From assembly GCF_905475395.1 (NCBI RefSeq), contig NC_058341.1:32689501-32753500 (forward strand): a stretch of DNA of 64,000 nucleotides, given 5' to 3'. This document shows positions 24,234-37,700 of this stretch, in pieces. The notes below the pieces were generated by a model. It ran no database searches. It saw nothing but the letters and a program-made list of their open reading frames with translations, and was not told where the DNA came from. The position numbers and the translations under genes are program-made. The number at the start of each line of letters is the position of its first letter. Within the stretch, counting starts at the first letter, position 1. The DNA is from Chrysoperla carnea. Taxonomy: Eukaryota; Arthropoda; Insecta; Neuroptera; Chrysopidae.

Positions 24234-27200
24234 CTGTAAATTTAAAATATATGATAATTTTGATTTCTAAGTTCAATAAATTCAGTTTTATTTTTTACAT
24301 AAATGTTTTTTTCAAAGAAATTGTTTATGAGAATAGAGTCTGAGATTCACCGAAAATCCAAAACAGTCAGCCAATTGCTTGGTCTTAGAATAAAGTTAAT
24401 GAAGACCGATATGTTGGAGGTGTTATATGATTCCAATTTTATCCCGGATGAAGGTGGAGCGTTGCGAAAAACTTGCTGTATTTGTGAGATCACTGAGAAG
24501 CTCGATATATTAGTTAATAATAAGTGATTGTCTTAATAATTAGATGTTTTCTAATATGTGGCCATGGTCCTGTGTAAATAGACGCCCTACTTTAGGTTCT
24601 TTTCCCAACACAAAACAAGTTTTTTAAGGTTATGAGGTGCCAGTTTCAGTCAAAAATTAAGAAACTCAAGTTGAACTTAAAATTTTCTAATTTACCCAGG
24701 TAATTCTTAAAATTTCGAATTTTAGCTTTATGCAGTTGATATATCGCAGTAATTTGGATAAAATGTTTTGATAATGTCTTTAAACAAATAATATGAGCAG
24801 TAAAAGCTGGAAACTCGATTATTTTGAATTACAATTAACAAAGCTCGCAATCTCTAATTAACAAAGTTCGCAAAATTTTCTCTTTTTAATAGCTCTTCCC
24901 TCGTCACACTGCGTCCCATTCTCCGAACCCCCTTGCAAATATTACAAATTATAGGCATCTCTCTTATAAATAAGCAAAAATTAAATTGAATTGTCTGCGA
25001 ACAGAGAACGTCACGTTTTCTTGTAGCCCACCTCCCACTATATCACTCATCGTCGCGCTAATCAATACTTTTTCCTCCTTGTGTTTGCGTGGCATATTTT
25101 TATGAATAGGCTCTGAGTGGTCTACTTTAGAAAAGTCTTTTTCTCAGACACTAAATCCAAAAACATTATCATGGAATAAAACACAAAAAACAGGCATAGT
25201 AAAAAACACTAATGAATTAACAACAAAATATCGACACATAAAAATATTTTAGTTTTGTTACAAAACATCGTTTATTAAATCACTTCATTATCAAGGAAGT
25301 GTTTTTATTTTGCTACAAATAAAAGCATCCATGATAATGAGAGTTGTTATTCAATTAATGTTTCGATACAAAACAACAATCAATATAAATAGAAAAAAAT
25401 TCTTATAATTCTTCTACTCTCTATAGTTAATATAGTTAAAGAAGTTATTGACATCGAATAAAAACACCATGCGATTTATTAAGAAAATAATCTAGTAAGT
25501 ACATTTTAGTCTGGTCGATACACCATCGATTAACTTAATTATTAATTAACTTTTCAAATGTATCAATTAAATGTAGTAGATTTGATTTGTAGGTCTAAAA
25601 ATTAATCAATTATTAAAGTTAAAAATCAATGACGGTGAAACTTGGCTTTATCTTATCATTATTATTAAATTTCCATTTTGACAAAAATACAAATAATTCA
25701 AGACAGGGTAATTTCGTATGAAAGGCTTGATATTAAGCTTGACTAAGTCAAAATTAATTCTGGAAATTTTAGGGGGGCGGGGGTTGTCCATAGATTTCTT
25801 CAAAACTAGTAGGCTGAAAACAAAAAAAAAAAACCGTTGTGCCCGACTATAATTAAGGATGTATGAATGCGGTAGTGGGGACACAAAACAAATATATATT
25901 TTTAATTTTGATGATGAATTATGTTATAACTTGACGACATAAGACGAAAAGTAAGATTAAAATTTTTAGATATATGGAGTAGCTCAAAATATCGAAATGT
26001 ATTTAGCTATTTAGCTTTCGGTATTTCGAAAACCAAAACAGATATCGAAAAAATGTATTTTGCGTCTACATTCATGAAGTTACAACAAAATTCATCATCA
26101 AAATTAAAAATAAGTTACAAATAATTTCAACCGCAAATCTAAACTTGCCTTGGCGCTTGTACTAGCTTAATGTATTTGACACTATATGTTACAGAAAAAA
26201 TAAATAAGGCTATCTCATGATAGTAAAAAATGATTTGGGTTGGACTAGAAAATGACCGTATAACTTCGAGAATTCTATGCCAACAACATTTCTATAGATA
26301 TTTTGGCTCTGTGATATGAAGGAATTTTACTAACCAATATGGTAGAAATTGTTTGAAATACATTAAATAAAGATTGTTATTGACCTAGTTCTATTTTTAC
26401 AAGTACCTAAAGCTAAAATATTGGGCATTGGCATTGTTTTTATTTTCTATCGCTTACATGCCAGATTTTACGTTAATTGCTTTTAATTCGATCATGTTGA
26501 AAACTGACATCGACAATTTCTATGGAATTATATTAGTTTCTGTACAACTAGTCTTGGAAAAATGCACTTGCTTGTTAACCTGGGCTCTAATTGTCCAACT
26601 CTTTACAATTACTAGGTTTTCGTTTTATCATGCGTATTGTATGTACGTTAAACATTTGTGACAATTACAAGAATTATTTATATAAATTGACATTAAATTT
26701 CTTTGGCACATTATATTCAGTTCGTACAAGTTACGATGTTAGTTGTTATAAAGTATTTATTACTGTCATTAAAATCCATTCTTACATTGTAAATAATTAA
26801 TTACTTTTAATTGTTCTAAAATAAATGCAAACTGTCTTTTCTTGTCTATGAACATGCAAATAATAATTCACTTCAATGACAATACAAAATCTGATTTAAA
26901 ATATTTTTTAATTAATTTAATCAATATCAGCAAAACTTTAATTAATAGTGAATAATTAATTAATAAATACTTGATAAAAATGATCGTATTTCGAGCTGTT
27001 TTGAAAAATCAATCATACAGCTATGATCTTTATTATATTTTTATGAAGATGAAGTATAAAAAAAGTTATTTGGTTTTCGAAAAAATGTTACTAATAAAAG
27101 TGGTTAGTTTTTATTTTATATTGAACAATTTACTAATTTGAAAGCAACTAGACGAACAGGTAAAAAATTAACGATAAATATGACGCTAGTTTGATAAATA

Positions 27201-27340
27201 TTTGCGAGATAAGGGGACATTTCTCCTAATTTCTATATATTATCAATTTGTAAATATGTATTCAACACAAGTAAGAAAATCAATTTGGCTGATAATGACG
27301 AGTAAGGATTATCATTTTTTTATATCATTATCCTGGACAA
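24234..27340. other. Gene-free stretch
   Basis: No supportable gene. Short frames at 24303-24527, 25648-25884, 26428-26661 and 26591-26800 are hydrophobic or low in complexity and have no conserved motif or splice support. Confidence 0.4.
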
Positions 27341-27354
27341 AGAGACATTCCGAG

Positions 27355-27779
27355 AAATTTTGAAGCCGGCGAGCTTACTATAAATTGTACAATGCTGTCG
27401 AATACAAGCAACAATAGACTTCCGGGAGTTCCATTTGCGAACTGCAAGTTACTCCTCAAAGAGAATATCTTACTAAAAGGCCAATCTTAGATGAAGAGAG
27501 GAACGTACTTGTGGTACTACAAGACAGATATGATATGAGTACAATCGTGGGCGTTTGGAAGATCTTATATTACTTCCCAGGGTCTCTATTAAGAAAATTG
27601 TTACGGCTAGTACAGGATACTGGCTAGGCGATAGGGACGCTGAACATGGCGATGAACAGCTCTAAATAGTTCATGGAGTAGGAGCTGGGGTTGGATCAAT
27701 CTTTTTTCGGAATCACAATGGACCCTATGGTCTAATATAAGTGTGTCCTCTCTAGGATAGTCACTATAACCTTACCTAA
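27355..27779 (+). mobile_element. Degenerate LINE ORF2 C-terminus and 3' end, copy 2
   Basis: Around 27594-27667 the plus strand reads KIVTASTGYWLGDRDAEHG before a stop. This resembles the TGH-W-L-G-R-x-A-E block near the C-terminus of LINE ORF2 proteins. It is followed at 27707-27779 by gaatcacaatggacc, taagtgtgtcctc and ataaccttacc, shared with the copy at 23148-23216. The region is less AT-rich than its surroundings, as expected of an insertion. It is broken by stops and clearly dead. Assignment is tentative. Confidence 0.5.
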
Positions 27780-27847
27780 GGTTTTTAAAAATTGATTTTT
27801 GTTTTTAATTAAGATCATCTGCCCAATTGCATTTTATAAAAACCTCT

Positions 27848-28025
27848 CGCAAATTGAGACGCAGTTTGTTGAGACGACCTGACGCAGTTTCGTATAGAAC
27901 GAGTGTGTGGTGAGTTGCTAATTGTACGCCTTGCTATACAGAATCCACCAACATAAACCTGTGCTACAGTTCACTAACATTAAACAACGTTACGTTAATT
28001 CATCAAACTGCGCCTCAATTTGCGT
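27848..28025. mobile_element. Small inverted-repeat element (MITE-like)
   Basis: The ends cgcaaattgagacgcagttt and aaactgcgcctcaatttgcg are inverted copies; over 25 bases there are two mismatches. An internal copy of gacgcagttt lies just inside the left end. The total is 178 bp with no coding frame. A target duplication is not clear, so the superfamily is unknown. Confidence 0.6.
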
Positions 28026-28315
28026 CAGGCCAAAAATCCTGTAATAGAATAACATACAACATATTAGTAGCATTAATTTTTTTTTCGAGCTGAAAGAAAA
28101 ACACAATTATAAAAAACATTCAGCAAACATATTTTACTACAATATCCAAGAATACATGCTTTACACTAAAAAAATTAAAATTTACAGAGACAAAAACCAC
28201 ACTAAAAAACACAGACAGCAATTCAGGATAGTATAAAGTCAAACATAATCTACAACAACAAATTTCAATCACTGTAGAATATATATATGCGTCCTTTGAA
28301 ATATCGTTTGTAATT

Positions 28316-28380
28316 TTGTTTTTTGTTTGTTTTTTATTTTTTAGCTAAATTTAAAACAAACAAACAAACAAAAAAAAAAC
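28316..28380. repeat. TTTG/CAAA inverted low-complexity repeat
   Basis: A T-rich run with gtttgttttt is followed by aaacaaacaaacaaac and an A run, so the two halves pair to a stem of about 25 bp around tagcta. Probably microsatellite-derived. Confidence 0.5.
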
Positions 28381-28465
28381 TCATGCATCCATCATTCAAT
28401 TTTTTTTTTTAAATTTCTTGATAGAAAATTATTGTATTCATTCCGAAAATCAAAATATTGTATAT

Positions 28466-28500
28466 AGAGCTCTACTATTATAATATATTTGTAGAGCTCT
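28466..28500. repeat. Perfect 10-bp hairpin
   Basis: agagctctac (28466-28475) and gtagagctct (28491-28500) are perfect inverted copies around a 15-base AT loop. Each arm contains the palindrome gagctc. Function unknown. Confidence 0.5.
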
Positions 28501-31412
28501 CTTTAATGAGACAAATATTAGGTACTAAAATATGTTTCAAAGAGGGGTAATCTTGGAAAGATTTTGAATTTAACTTTGACACTTCTTGTAGTCTGAAAGA
28601 CCAAATTTCTTGTTTGAACCATTTTTTCATAAATTAAATCAGGAGAAAATATATTATAAAAAGGGAAAAATTTGATTTGGAACTGTGCTGAATCTATTCA
28701 TAATTCGAAAAATTAGTTTAGTCCAGTTGTCTTTTAAATGACTTTAAAGATTGAAATCAAATTTAAGGTTTTTTAAGTGGCTGAGCTTTAAATTAACAAC
28801 ATTTGTTTAAAACACTTTTGTGTATCACTGAAGAGTAGAACAGAAACCGAAAACTTTTAAGCTTTGTGACTATACAAACTGTGGCAAGATCCTGTGTAGT
28901 CAAACTTTCTCAAAAAAAGAAAAATAGCTTAGAGAACAAGGGAAATATTAAATGCAGAATTTGCTACTATTCTGCTATTTGACTATTTGAAAAATGGAAA
29001 TATTTATCAATAACAATGTTGAAGAAAGTACAAATGTTGAAGAATTTTACTGTTATATTTACCAGACAAATTTTCTAATACGAGAAATATTTATAAAGAT
29101 AATTACGATTTGAATGTTCTAAAAGATGAGATATAAAAATCAATTGAAAAATAGAATTCTTTCTAGAATTTATAATCTGATCAATTTGTCTGTAAGTTAA
29201 ATATTTACAAAATATTAACCGAAAATACCACTGAATACAATAATTCACTTAATGAGAAAACTCATGGTCTGACCTCATAATAGTCATACCTACCACCAAT
29301 TTTTTTTTCTTAGTACTTTCAAATGGACACAATTTTACATTACAACAAACAAAATGAAAAAATACCATTTGATGAAAATCTAACTTTTTATGTCCGATAT
29401 TTTTTCAAATCTGTCCTGCCTTAGTTCCGTTGGTCCGCATATTTGAATTGTGCATATCTTCATCTGTAAAATATTCATTTACCTTTGTTTGTTATCATTT
29501 TATTCAAAGAAAAAACAAAAAGACACACGCTTAACAGATAGTTCGACAACAGATGGGTCTGCAATGTTTTCTAATTCATTTGATTATTCTGCTAAGTCAA
29601 TTAATTGCATTGAAATAAGTGAAGATTTGGTTTTGTAAGGCGTATTTTAGTTTATATCTAATTTTAATAAACTATGTAACAACTGATTATAATTTGATCA
29701 TTAACTAAAACTTGAAAATAAATTTTAAATAAAGGAAACTAGTATACTGACCCGGATCATCAGGTTTGAAACATGTTTGAAATTCAACGCGATACCAATT
29801 GGCCGAGATATGGACTGGTAGAGATAAATTTTTCTCGATACTTTCCAAATGTTTTAATTCAAAGTAAGCATGGATCAAAACCAATGCCGCAAGGTTAAAA
29901 TCTTGAAATTTATGCTTAACTTGTGTTTCAAACGATCAGATTGTCTTATATTTTTGGGTTTAAATTACCTCAGAAAATTTAATTCGTCGTTTGTACAAAA
30001 CGTAAAACGTTTTTTGTATTAAAAAATAAAATAATTTAAGAAAAAATAGTAAAAATACAAATTTTTGATTATCGCTGTATTAGTTTGTGTTATTTCTTTT
30101 ATTCGTTTATAGAGAAACTGTTTCCGAAATACCTAGTCATAATAAAAAAAAATTTTAACACAAATTCCAACATTTATTTTATTTAATATTTTCGTTAGGT
30201 AACGTCCCAATTAGTACAAATGATTCTTGAAATTGTTACAAAATCCGTTTTAATGATCACGAGTTCATAGTTTATTAAAATTAAATATCATTTTTCGGTG
30301 ATTATTTTTAATTGAACAACAAAAAGCTTTAAAGCACATAGTATGTAAAATAGCAGCAGCTAATATTGTGATTTTGTATTTTTTTTTAGCCTGACGGGGA
30401 AATGATAAAGCATATAAGTGAGGTTGATTTCTGATTTTTGTTTTTATTTGTACCAGTCTTATTTTGTACTTTGTTATTTAAGAATAAGAAAAAAGTTCAC
30501 ACCAAAACCAAAACAAAAAGAAAATGAAAAGAAAAAAATATGAAATTGTAATTTGTGTATGTAATGGATGAATATTAAGATAAATTCACTTTCAGATAGT
30601 TCAATCATAAACTCGTTTTTCTTAAGAATATTCCAACAGAACATTCCATTTTTCTTAAGAATATTCCAATATTTCCACAAAATGCAATGTTCCACACTTG
30701 GCGGTCTTTTTTTTTGAAAAGAAGATGCAACTAGGTGTTTAAAATCTCTTTTGTTTATGCCACACAATAATCAAGAACAGGGATTGGCCTTCATTTAATG
30801 TTTAAAAACCGTGAAAATAACCTTTTGCAAGAGTGCAAAATAATTATATGAAATTGCTTCTTGAAATTCAAAAATTAATTTCAGAGTTTGCCAAACGACT
30901 ATGAAATAAATTCCTTCTTAAATTGCCTTAATTTTTCTTGGATGTTCAGTTTAGTGATAAATAGAACATTTTTCTTTTATTTCTAGTCTAGTTTCAAGCT
31001 ATAAGCATGATTAGAGAGTGAATTTAAATAATTAAAGTTGTTGAATCGGCCGGCAATGACCATTTTCTTGTGGAAGAAGTTGACCAACTGTACAAAAAGA
31101 AGACATCTAGAAAATATAGGCTGGGAATTCTTACCAGAAATTCTTGTGAAGACGCAGTATATATTGCGACGCAGTTCATAATTTCTTATACGATATTCTT
31201 ATAATCCGACGTTCCCAGCAGTAATCAGAAAGTTTTTAGGCATGAACTTGGTATTTAAAACCCAAAGAAGCTATTAACGATATTAACGATATTATTCGAA
31301 ATAATAAACAGTAAACAAAATTTAGGAATTGAATAATCTACTAAGCTGTTTCTTTAAAGTAAATATTTCTTGAACTAACGATCATAATATTACAAAAAAG
31401 ACGCTTTGTTTG
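28501..31412. other. Gene-free stretch 3' of Shaw
   Basis: No supportable coding exon. The frame at 30474-30767 (minus) arises from a 33-bp tandem duplication containing ttcttaagaatattcca (30616-30669) and A-rich sequence. The frame at 29450-29638 has no support. Confidence 0.4.
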
Positions 31413-31626
31413 CTAAAAAAAGTAAAAACTTTCTTGTATGTGAACTATGTTTTTATCTCCTATGATTGTTACGAGTGAGCTATCAGATAATGTGAATGCA
31501 CCTTTAGAAGATTGTAATGCGGTATAGTTAGTAAGTAAAATGTAAAAAATGTAAATGTAAAGTAAACAAAAATTGTATAAAAAATAATCAAAAACGAAAA
31601 AACATAAAAAAGTATTTACTGTATTT

Positions 31627-31632
31627 TTTATT
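31627..31632 (-). terminator. Polyadenylation signal for Shaw
   Basis: AATAAA on the minus strand, 62 bases beyond the predicted Shaw stop codon, in a T-rich setting. Fits the end of the short last exon. Confidence 0.55.
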
Positions 31633-31693
31633 CGGTACAAATAAACTTTTGTATTTGGCAAAGGACTGGTATTCTAACCTACGAACATGCAGT

Positions 31694-31761
31694 CTACAGC
31701 ATTTCTCCCGCTTTGTGGTTGAACTTCAACAACATCGGACTGTTCTCGTCCCCATCTTTGC
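31694..31761 (-). CDS. Shaw: Shaw last exon
   Basis: After the acceptor attcctgcag, phase 1 reads [19 protein letters not shown] and ends EML before TAG at 31694-31696. Chosen because phase and acceptor fit and a polyadenylation signal follows; the peptide itself is short. Confidence 0.75.
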
Positions 31762-34700
31762 CTGCAGGAATTGTATTATTAGTGTAAAAAAAATAATAAC
31801 ACAAATAATAATTAAAAATTAAACTTCTTTTCAAATCAAAATGTAAAGAAATACGGAAATTTTCGAAATATTTTATTTAAAATCAAAAAAAATAAATGGA
31901 AAAAACAATATTTACCCATTTTAGGTCCCATTAAATCTTTTGGATGATTTGATTTGATTGCATTCATACGACGATTTGGTGCACCTCCTTGTGTTGCCAT
32001 TGCTCCAGGTCCACTACCCATTGGACATCCTGGTTGTCCAACAGGGCCAGGTAATCGTGGAGCTCGTGGTTGTTCAACTGGTAGTACCCGGCGCCGTTTT
32101 TTCGGTAATTTTGCACGAGCTTGTGTATGTGAATAATACATGGCAAAATTGGATACAATAACAGGTACGGGTAATGCAATCGTTAATACACCAGCCAAAG
32201 CACATAACGCACCGACAAACATACCAACATATGTTTTTGGTACCATATCACCATAACCCACGGTAGTCATTGTGACTAGTGCCCACCATAAACCCAATGG
32301 TATGCTATTAAAGTCGTTATTTGGATTCACTTGGATACGTTCCGCATAATATACTAAACTTGCAAATATAACAATACCCAAAACGAGGAAAAACACCAAC
32401 AATGTCAATTCTTTTGCACTTGCACGAAATGTTTGTATTAAAATTTTTAAACCGGATGAGTGACGTGTTAATTTAAATAATCGCATAATACGTATAATTG
32501 AAAAGAAATCTAATATGTCCGCATTTTCTAAATGTGATGCAAATTTTTGTAAACCGAGATCAATATAAAAACTAAGTGTTGCTACATAATCGATGACATT
32601 TACGGAGGACTTGATAAATTCACATTTATTCGGCGCAGCAATAAAACGGACGAATATTTCTAATGTAAACCAAGCATTACACATACATTCTATGTAAAAA
32701 AAGGCAACATGAGCATTTGTATGCTGTTTATCTAATACCCAACGTTTTGAATTATTTGGTGTATGGACAGTTATGTTACGTATAACTGGTACCCGCATAT
32801 CTGGATGTGTTTTTAAACAAAATGATAATATTGATACGCAGATAAAAAACACAGATATTACACCAATTATCTGAAACAAATTACAAAAGTCAATCAATCA
32901 TTACTACAGACTAACATTTATCATCGGTTACAGGATTCTCGTGGCGTGCAGAATTAAATTTAGCGCCGCGAGCTCAAATATTTATATCTTTTCATTATAT
33001 TAGTATTATAGGTTTTCACGTAATGGTTTCATAATTTGCTTTTTAATATTGCCTGTTTTGTGAATGAAATAATGTTCGAAATAAAAGAAATATTTGTAAA
33101 TATTCTTTCAAATATGAAATAAACAAACTGAAATGATGTATATGAATATTTCCACGTGTCACTAAATTCAGTCCTGCACTCAACTAATTGGTATAGTAAA
33201 AGTAAAAGGTTTAAAGTAAAAGAGGGCTGTTAAATTTTTTAGTGTATAAAAATATCGATTGAGGCATGATGAAAACACTTCTTTCGCAATACCCTTATAC
33301 CTACAAATTTTAATACCCTCTAATAAATCTATAAAAAAAAAGCATCTTAAGTAGCTTAAAATGTTGCGTTATTTCGAATTACATGAAAGAAGTAATTTTG
33401 CCAAAATCCAACTTCTTTGCCAGTATAGGTACATATATACAATCTTTGCTTGAAGTTTTCGTCATCCATTTTGCATAGATAAGGCTGAGTTTGTTGGTAA
33501 AGCTATCAATTTTTGTGCAAATTGTCAGTTGCCAAACTCTCATTGTTTTCAAAATATTTTTCAAGCATATAAACCTTGTTATTTCTTGTAGTACTCTATT
33601 TTTATCTTTTTTCGTTTGCATTTGGGGGGAGGCCTTTGCCCTGCAGTGGGCTCAATCGTTAATAGGCTTAATTATTATTATTATTGTCAATTATTATTAT
33701 TAATTATTATCGTTTACATTTTACTATATAAATGGCGTAAAATTAGAATCTTTTGTAAATTTTGGAATACTTTTTATATTCGAGGCATACTGAGAGTATA
33801 TTAAAGGAAAAATAATACTTATATTCAGATAAAGCTATTTTTAGGAGTTCTGTTAAAAGGTAAGGAATACAGGCTGGTTTGCTCTCACGACACTACATTT
33901 AGGTCTTTCTTCCGATTTCGGACAAAAGAATTGTTGGGCAAATAATCGCCCGATGTTCAAATACTTTACTTTAAATTTTTTATAATAATATCTCTATAGG
34001 CTACGAAATAACTTTTTATTTTATATTATAATTGTTAAGTATTCTAGACTGGACGATTGAATTTTTTTTCAATCTTCCAATCTATCACTTTTAAGAGCAA
34101 CAACTACTAATAGATAGTTGCGTGTGATACAAAGAAAAGAGGCAGTACCTTCGAAACCTACTTTTTTCAAAGAAATTATACTTTTAACCAAAAATACTCT
34201 ATTCGAAAAGTAAAAGCTAAAAATTTTGTAAACATCTATACATTATAATTTTTTTTCTCTACTTAGATATATGCAATACGAATGATATTGCAGTCGTGAA
34301 AGTTGTCTATACATTAAGACATTTGCATTTCAAACAGACAATCTGAACGAATGGTGATGATCTCACAATATCCTATAAAATACCTTGAGGGCTTCAGTAC
34401 AACTCTCTTTGATATGATATGAAACTATGACACGAATTTCATGTGCCATTGAATTCAATAAACAGGTACGAATAATGTTTAATTTCAGCCAATATTAAGT
34501 TAATATCTTGAGTGCATTAGTTGAAAAGAAAAATTTAGACGTATGACTTTTCCAAGAGATTCCATTAATACCGGCCCTTGTTACTCTATTGCATATTATA
34601 GGTATTCATAAACGAATTTATTCGTTTTGTCTAAAAACTTGTTACACATATATTTATATTTTCTCATATTTTCAAAAACCACAAAACTAAATGTAGATTT

Positions 34701-37700
34701 CAGAAAAACATAGATAGTACTGATGTGGTCTGCGCTAATGGATTGAAATATTCTCGAAAATCTAATAAAAACATCTAAACTCCATATTGAAAAACAAATT
34801 TTACAATATACTCTTGTGGCTTTTAATTTCATTAAAATATTATTTTTGATACTATGATAAAATATTATTGATATTCTTTTAAACTATCTAATTCAAAATG
34901 GATAATGAATTTCGATGAATGAATCCTATTAAACAATTACATTCCCACATTAAAGAGAGTTTTTTCTTTTTACTCAAGTTTTACTCATTGATTCAGAAAC
35001 GAGAATAGTTTTCTATGTAAATTTTTAATAAACTGAAGCTGTAATAAGACAAAAACCAAAAGTATATTTATTACAGGATGGTTCAAAAAAATATATAAAT
35101 TGATGAATGTTCAACGAAATTTACAATTTGAATCACTTTCAATGAAAATTACTTGTTTGCGAGAAAAGTTAGAGGAAAAAGGAACTGTTCAGAATGTCTT
35201 GATAAACCATTCTGGAAAGCCACAATCATCCTTCGTGTCCACCAGAGAAATAATTGGAAGAATTAGCTAATTTGATTTGGTTTATTTCTTTTATGAGACA
35301 CTTTCTTTGGAAAATATTTAGAATAACGTAAATTATTTAATCGATTAAGACTATTTAATCGGTTGCCATGGTATGTAAGCCGCTTTCACCACAAATAAAT
35401 ACGATTAACTTTCGATCACCTACTTCCCTAGTTTTACACATTGGACAATTCAGCGACGAAAATCAAATTTAAAATTATAATTTTAAATTAAGTCCTGGGT
35501 GGGTGAGTTCCCAACAAAAAGTCACAGAGAAAATTCGCAGGCAACTATACTTCCAAACTTTAAAAAAAATTGTATAGAATTTCCCAATATATACAGCGTA
35601 ATTCTAGTTTAGAAATTCTAAAACATGTACTAAATAAAATTTTGGAACAATTTCCGTTTTGTGGCAGGTCATTCAAAATAATTTTTGCGTTTGTTTGATT
35701 AATAAAAATTCAGGGTATTGGTGAGTTTTGATATTATGGCACTGCTGAAAATTAACAAGATCTCATACTTAAAACGCAGGCTATACTCAACCCGTGTCTA
35801 TATAAATTTTCGACTTGTTAGTAATACCAGAAAATTTAGCTGTGTTTGCACTTCTTGAAATTTTTTCATAAAATATTTGCATTTAAATACATTGATTCAA
35901 TAGAGAGCTTTTTTTCCGTAAAAAGAAACTAAGAAATGTTATTTGTTTGATATTCAAATATTGAAAAGAAATAAAAATATTCCTTATTTTATTACTTTTT
36001 GTTAAATTAGATTGCACAAGTAAAAGTAATGGTTTTTAGAAAGTTAAATGACAATATTAAAAAAAAAAAAAAACTAAAATATCATAAGCTTTCTTCCACA
36101 TTATCTTAAAAGTTTACTATTCATATTAAATTATACTTTTGAACAAAAACACAAGAAGTTAAAGCACAGGAAGTAATAAGCATAAAACTCTCGACAAGTT
36201 CGAATGATTCTGTATATACAGGACATATAATGTAAGACTTAGTTCATATGAGAACCATATGCAAGTATTATAACAAAAACAGATAGTATAAATTACCAAC
36301 TTTTCATTTAACTCAAAAATATTTCTTTTGTTTCGATAAAACTTTCAGAAAAATATTTATTTTATGTTTTAACTGTAAATTTCATTGTTTTTTATTTCAG
36401 TTTTATGAAATGAAAAACAAATTACAAAAATATGAACGATTGTTAGTACTTCGGTTCATTTTTAGGTTTATAAGATCTTATGCCTTATTAATAACTGAAA
36501 AAAACTATAAAATATAATAAAAAATGTTATCAAAGCCTTCTCGAACTAATAAATAAATTTTATTATTAATTAAATTAAAAAATTAAAAATACCTTAGCAG
36601 CACTCGATGAATACGGCTCATCAAATAACGACCATAATTTTGGCTTCATCACTTGCCACCATGATAACGTTCCTTTAAAATAGTCTTCTTCAAAACCGAA
36701 TTTTCTTGCTACTTCCTCGTCGCTTGGTTTCTCTGTATCTAAATCTAGTCGATCCAAAACGGCTAAGGTTTCCTGAGTGTCTCTATGCTAAAATAAATTA
36801 CAATAATATAATTTTAATTTTTGAAAATATTTACATGAAAGAGAAAGATACTTGCTTAACTAATCACGCAAAAATTTAAGAAAATAAATAAAGGAAAAAC
36901 AAGTAAATAAATAAAATAAAAAATAATTAAACTTTTTACAAAAAAGATAACAAACTTAATGATAAATAAATTAAAAAGAAATTTAACTCGTGTTCAAACT
37001 AAGTAATTTATTAATATATATTTCATTAATTGGATGAATCGACTGGTGAGTAACTTTTAATAATATTTTAATTAATTAATCAATAAATTTCAACTCTTTG
37101 CCAATTTCATGAGTTATTAAAAAGGGAACAATAAATTTTAAATTGTTTAAAAATATTTTCATAGTGATATATTTAATAAATATAATTGAATTATAAAGCT
37201 ATACTCAAAAAGTCATTAATCCTTATATCAATTCAATGTGTTTAGTGATATTCATCAAAATATTGTTAAATTTTCTACTTTCAAAGTCATGTAAATGAGT
37301 TCTGTCATTTGTATTACCCATGTTAAAGCTTAGAATAGTCTAATTCATGTCAGTCCAGCAAAATCAAAATTGATTTTACTCATCACTATAATACATAATA
37401 TCGTTGACATTCGCATTAACATACCAAGCAAGGAGAACTTAAATAAGGAGCACGATTCTCTATCGATAGTTTTATATGCTAACGGTTAACAAAAACTTAA
37501 AGTTTGTTTATGTAAAACCTGATTATTGTATCCGCAATTAATACTACTATTGTCAAAATATTGCTAAATTTTATTGTTCGAAGTTTCTTAACGTGTATCT
37601 ATTCCAAAAATTTCAATTTTACTCCACCGAATTATTCAAATATATGTTTTAATTTAAGAAAATTCAACATACTACAAATTTTTATTTTTATTTTACAAAA

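Noticed and set aside
26428-26800. Two overlapping hydrophobic frames, possible chemoreceptor fragment
   Set aside because: No conserved receptor motif, no supporting splice sites, and hydrophobicity is expected from T-rich sequence.
30474-30767. 97-codon minus-strand frame with repeated NILKKN
   Set aside because: The repeat comes from a 33-bp tandem duplication and A-rich DNA, with no protein family resemblance.
31954-32179. Three frames overlapping the Shaw C-tail
   Set aside because: Shadows of the GC-richer Shaw exon in other frames.
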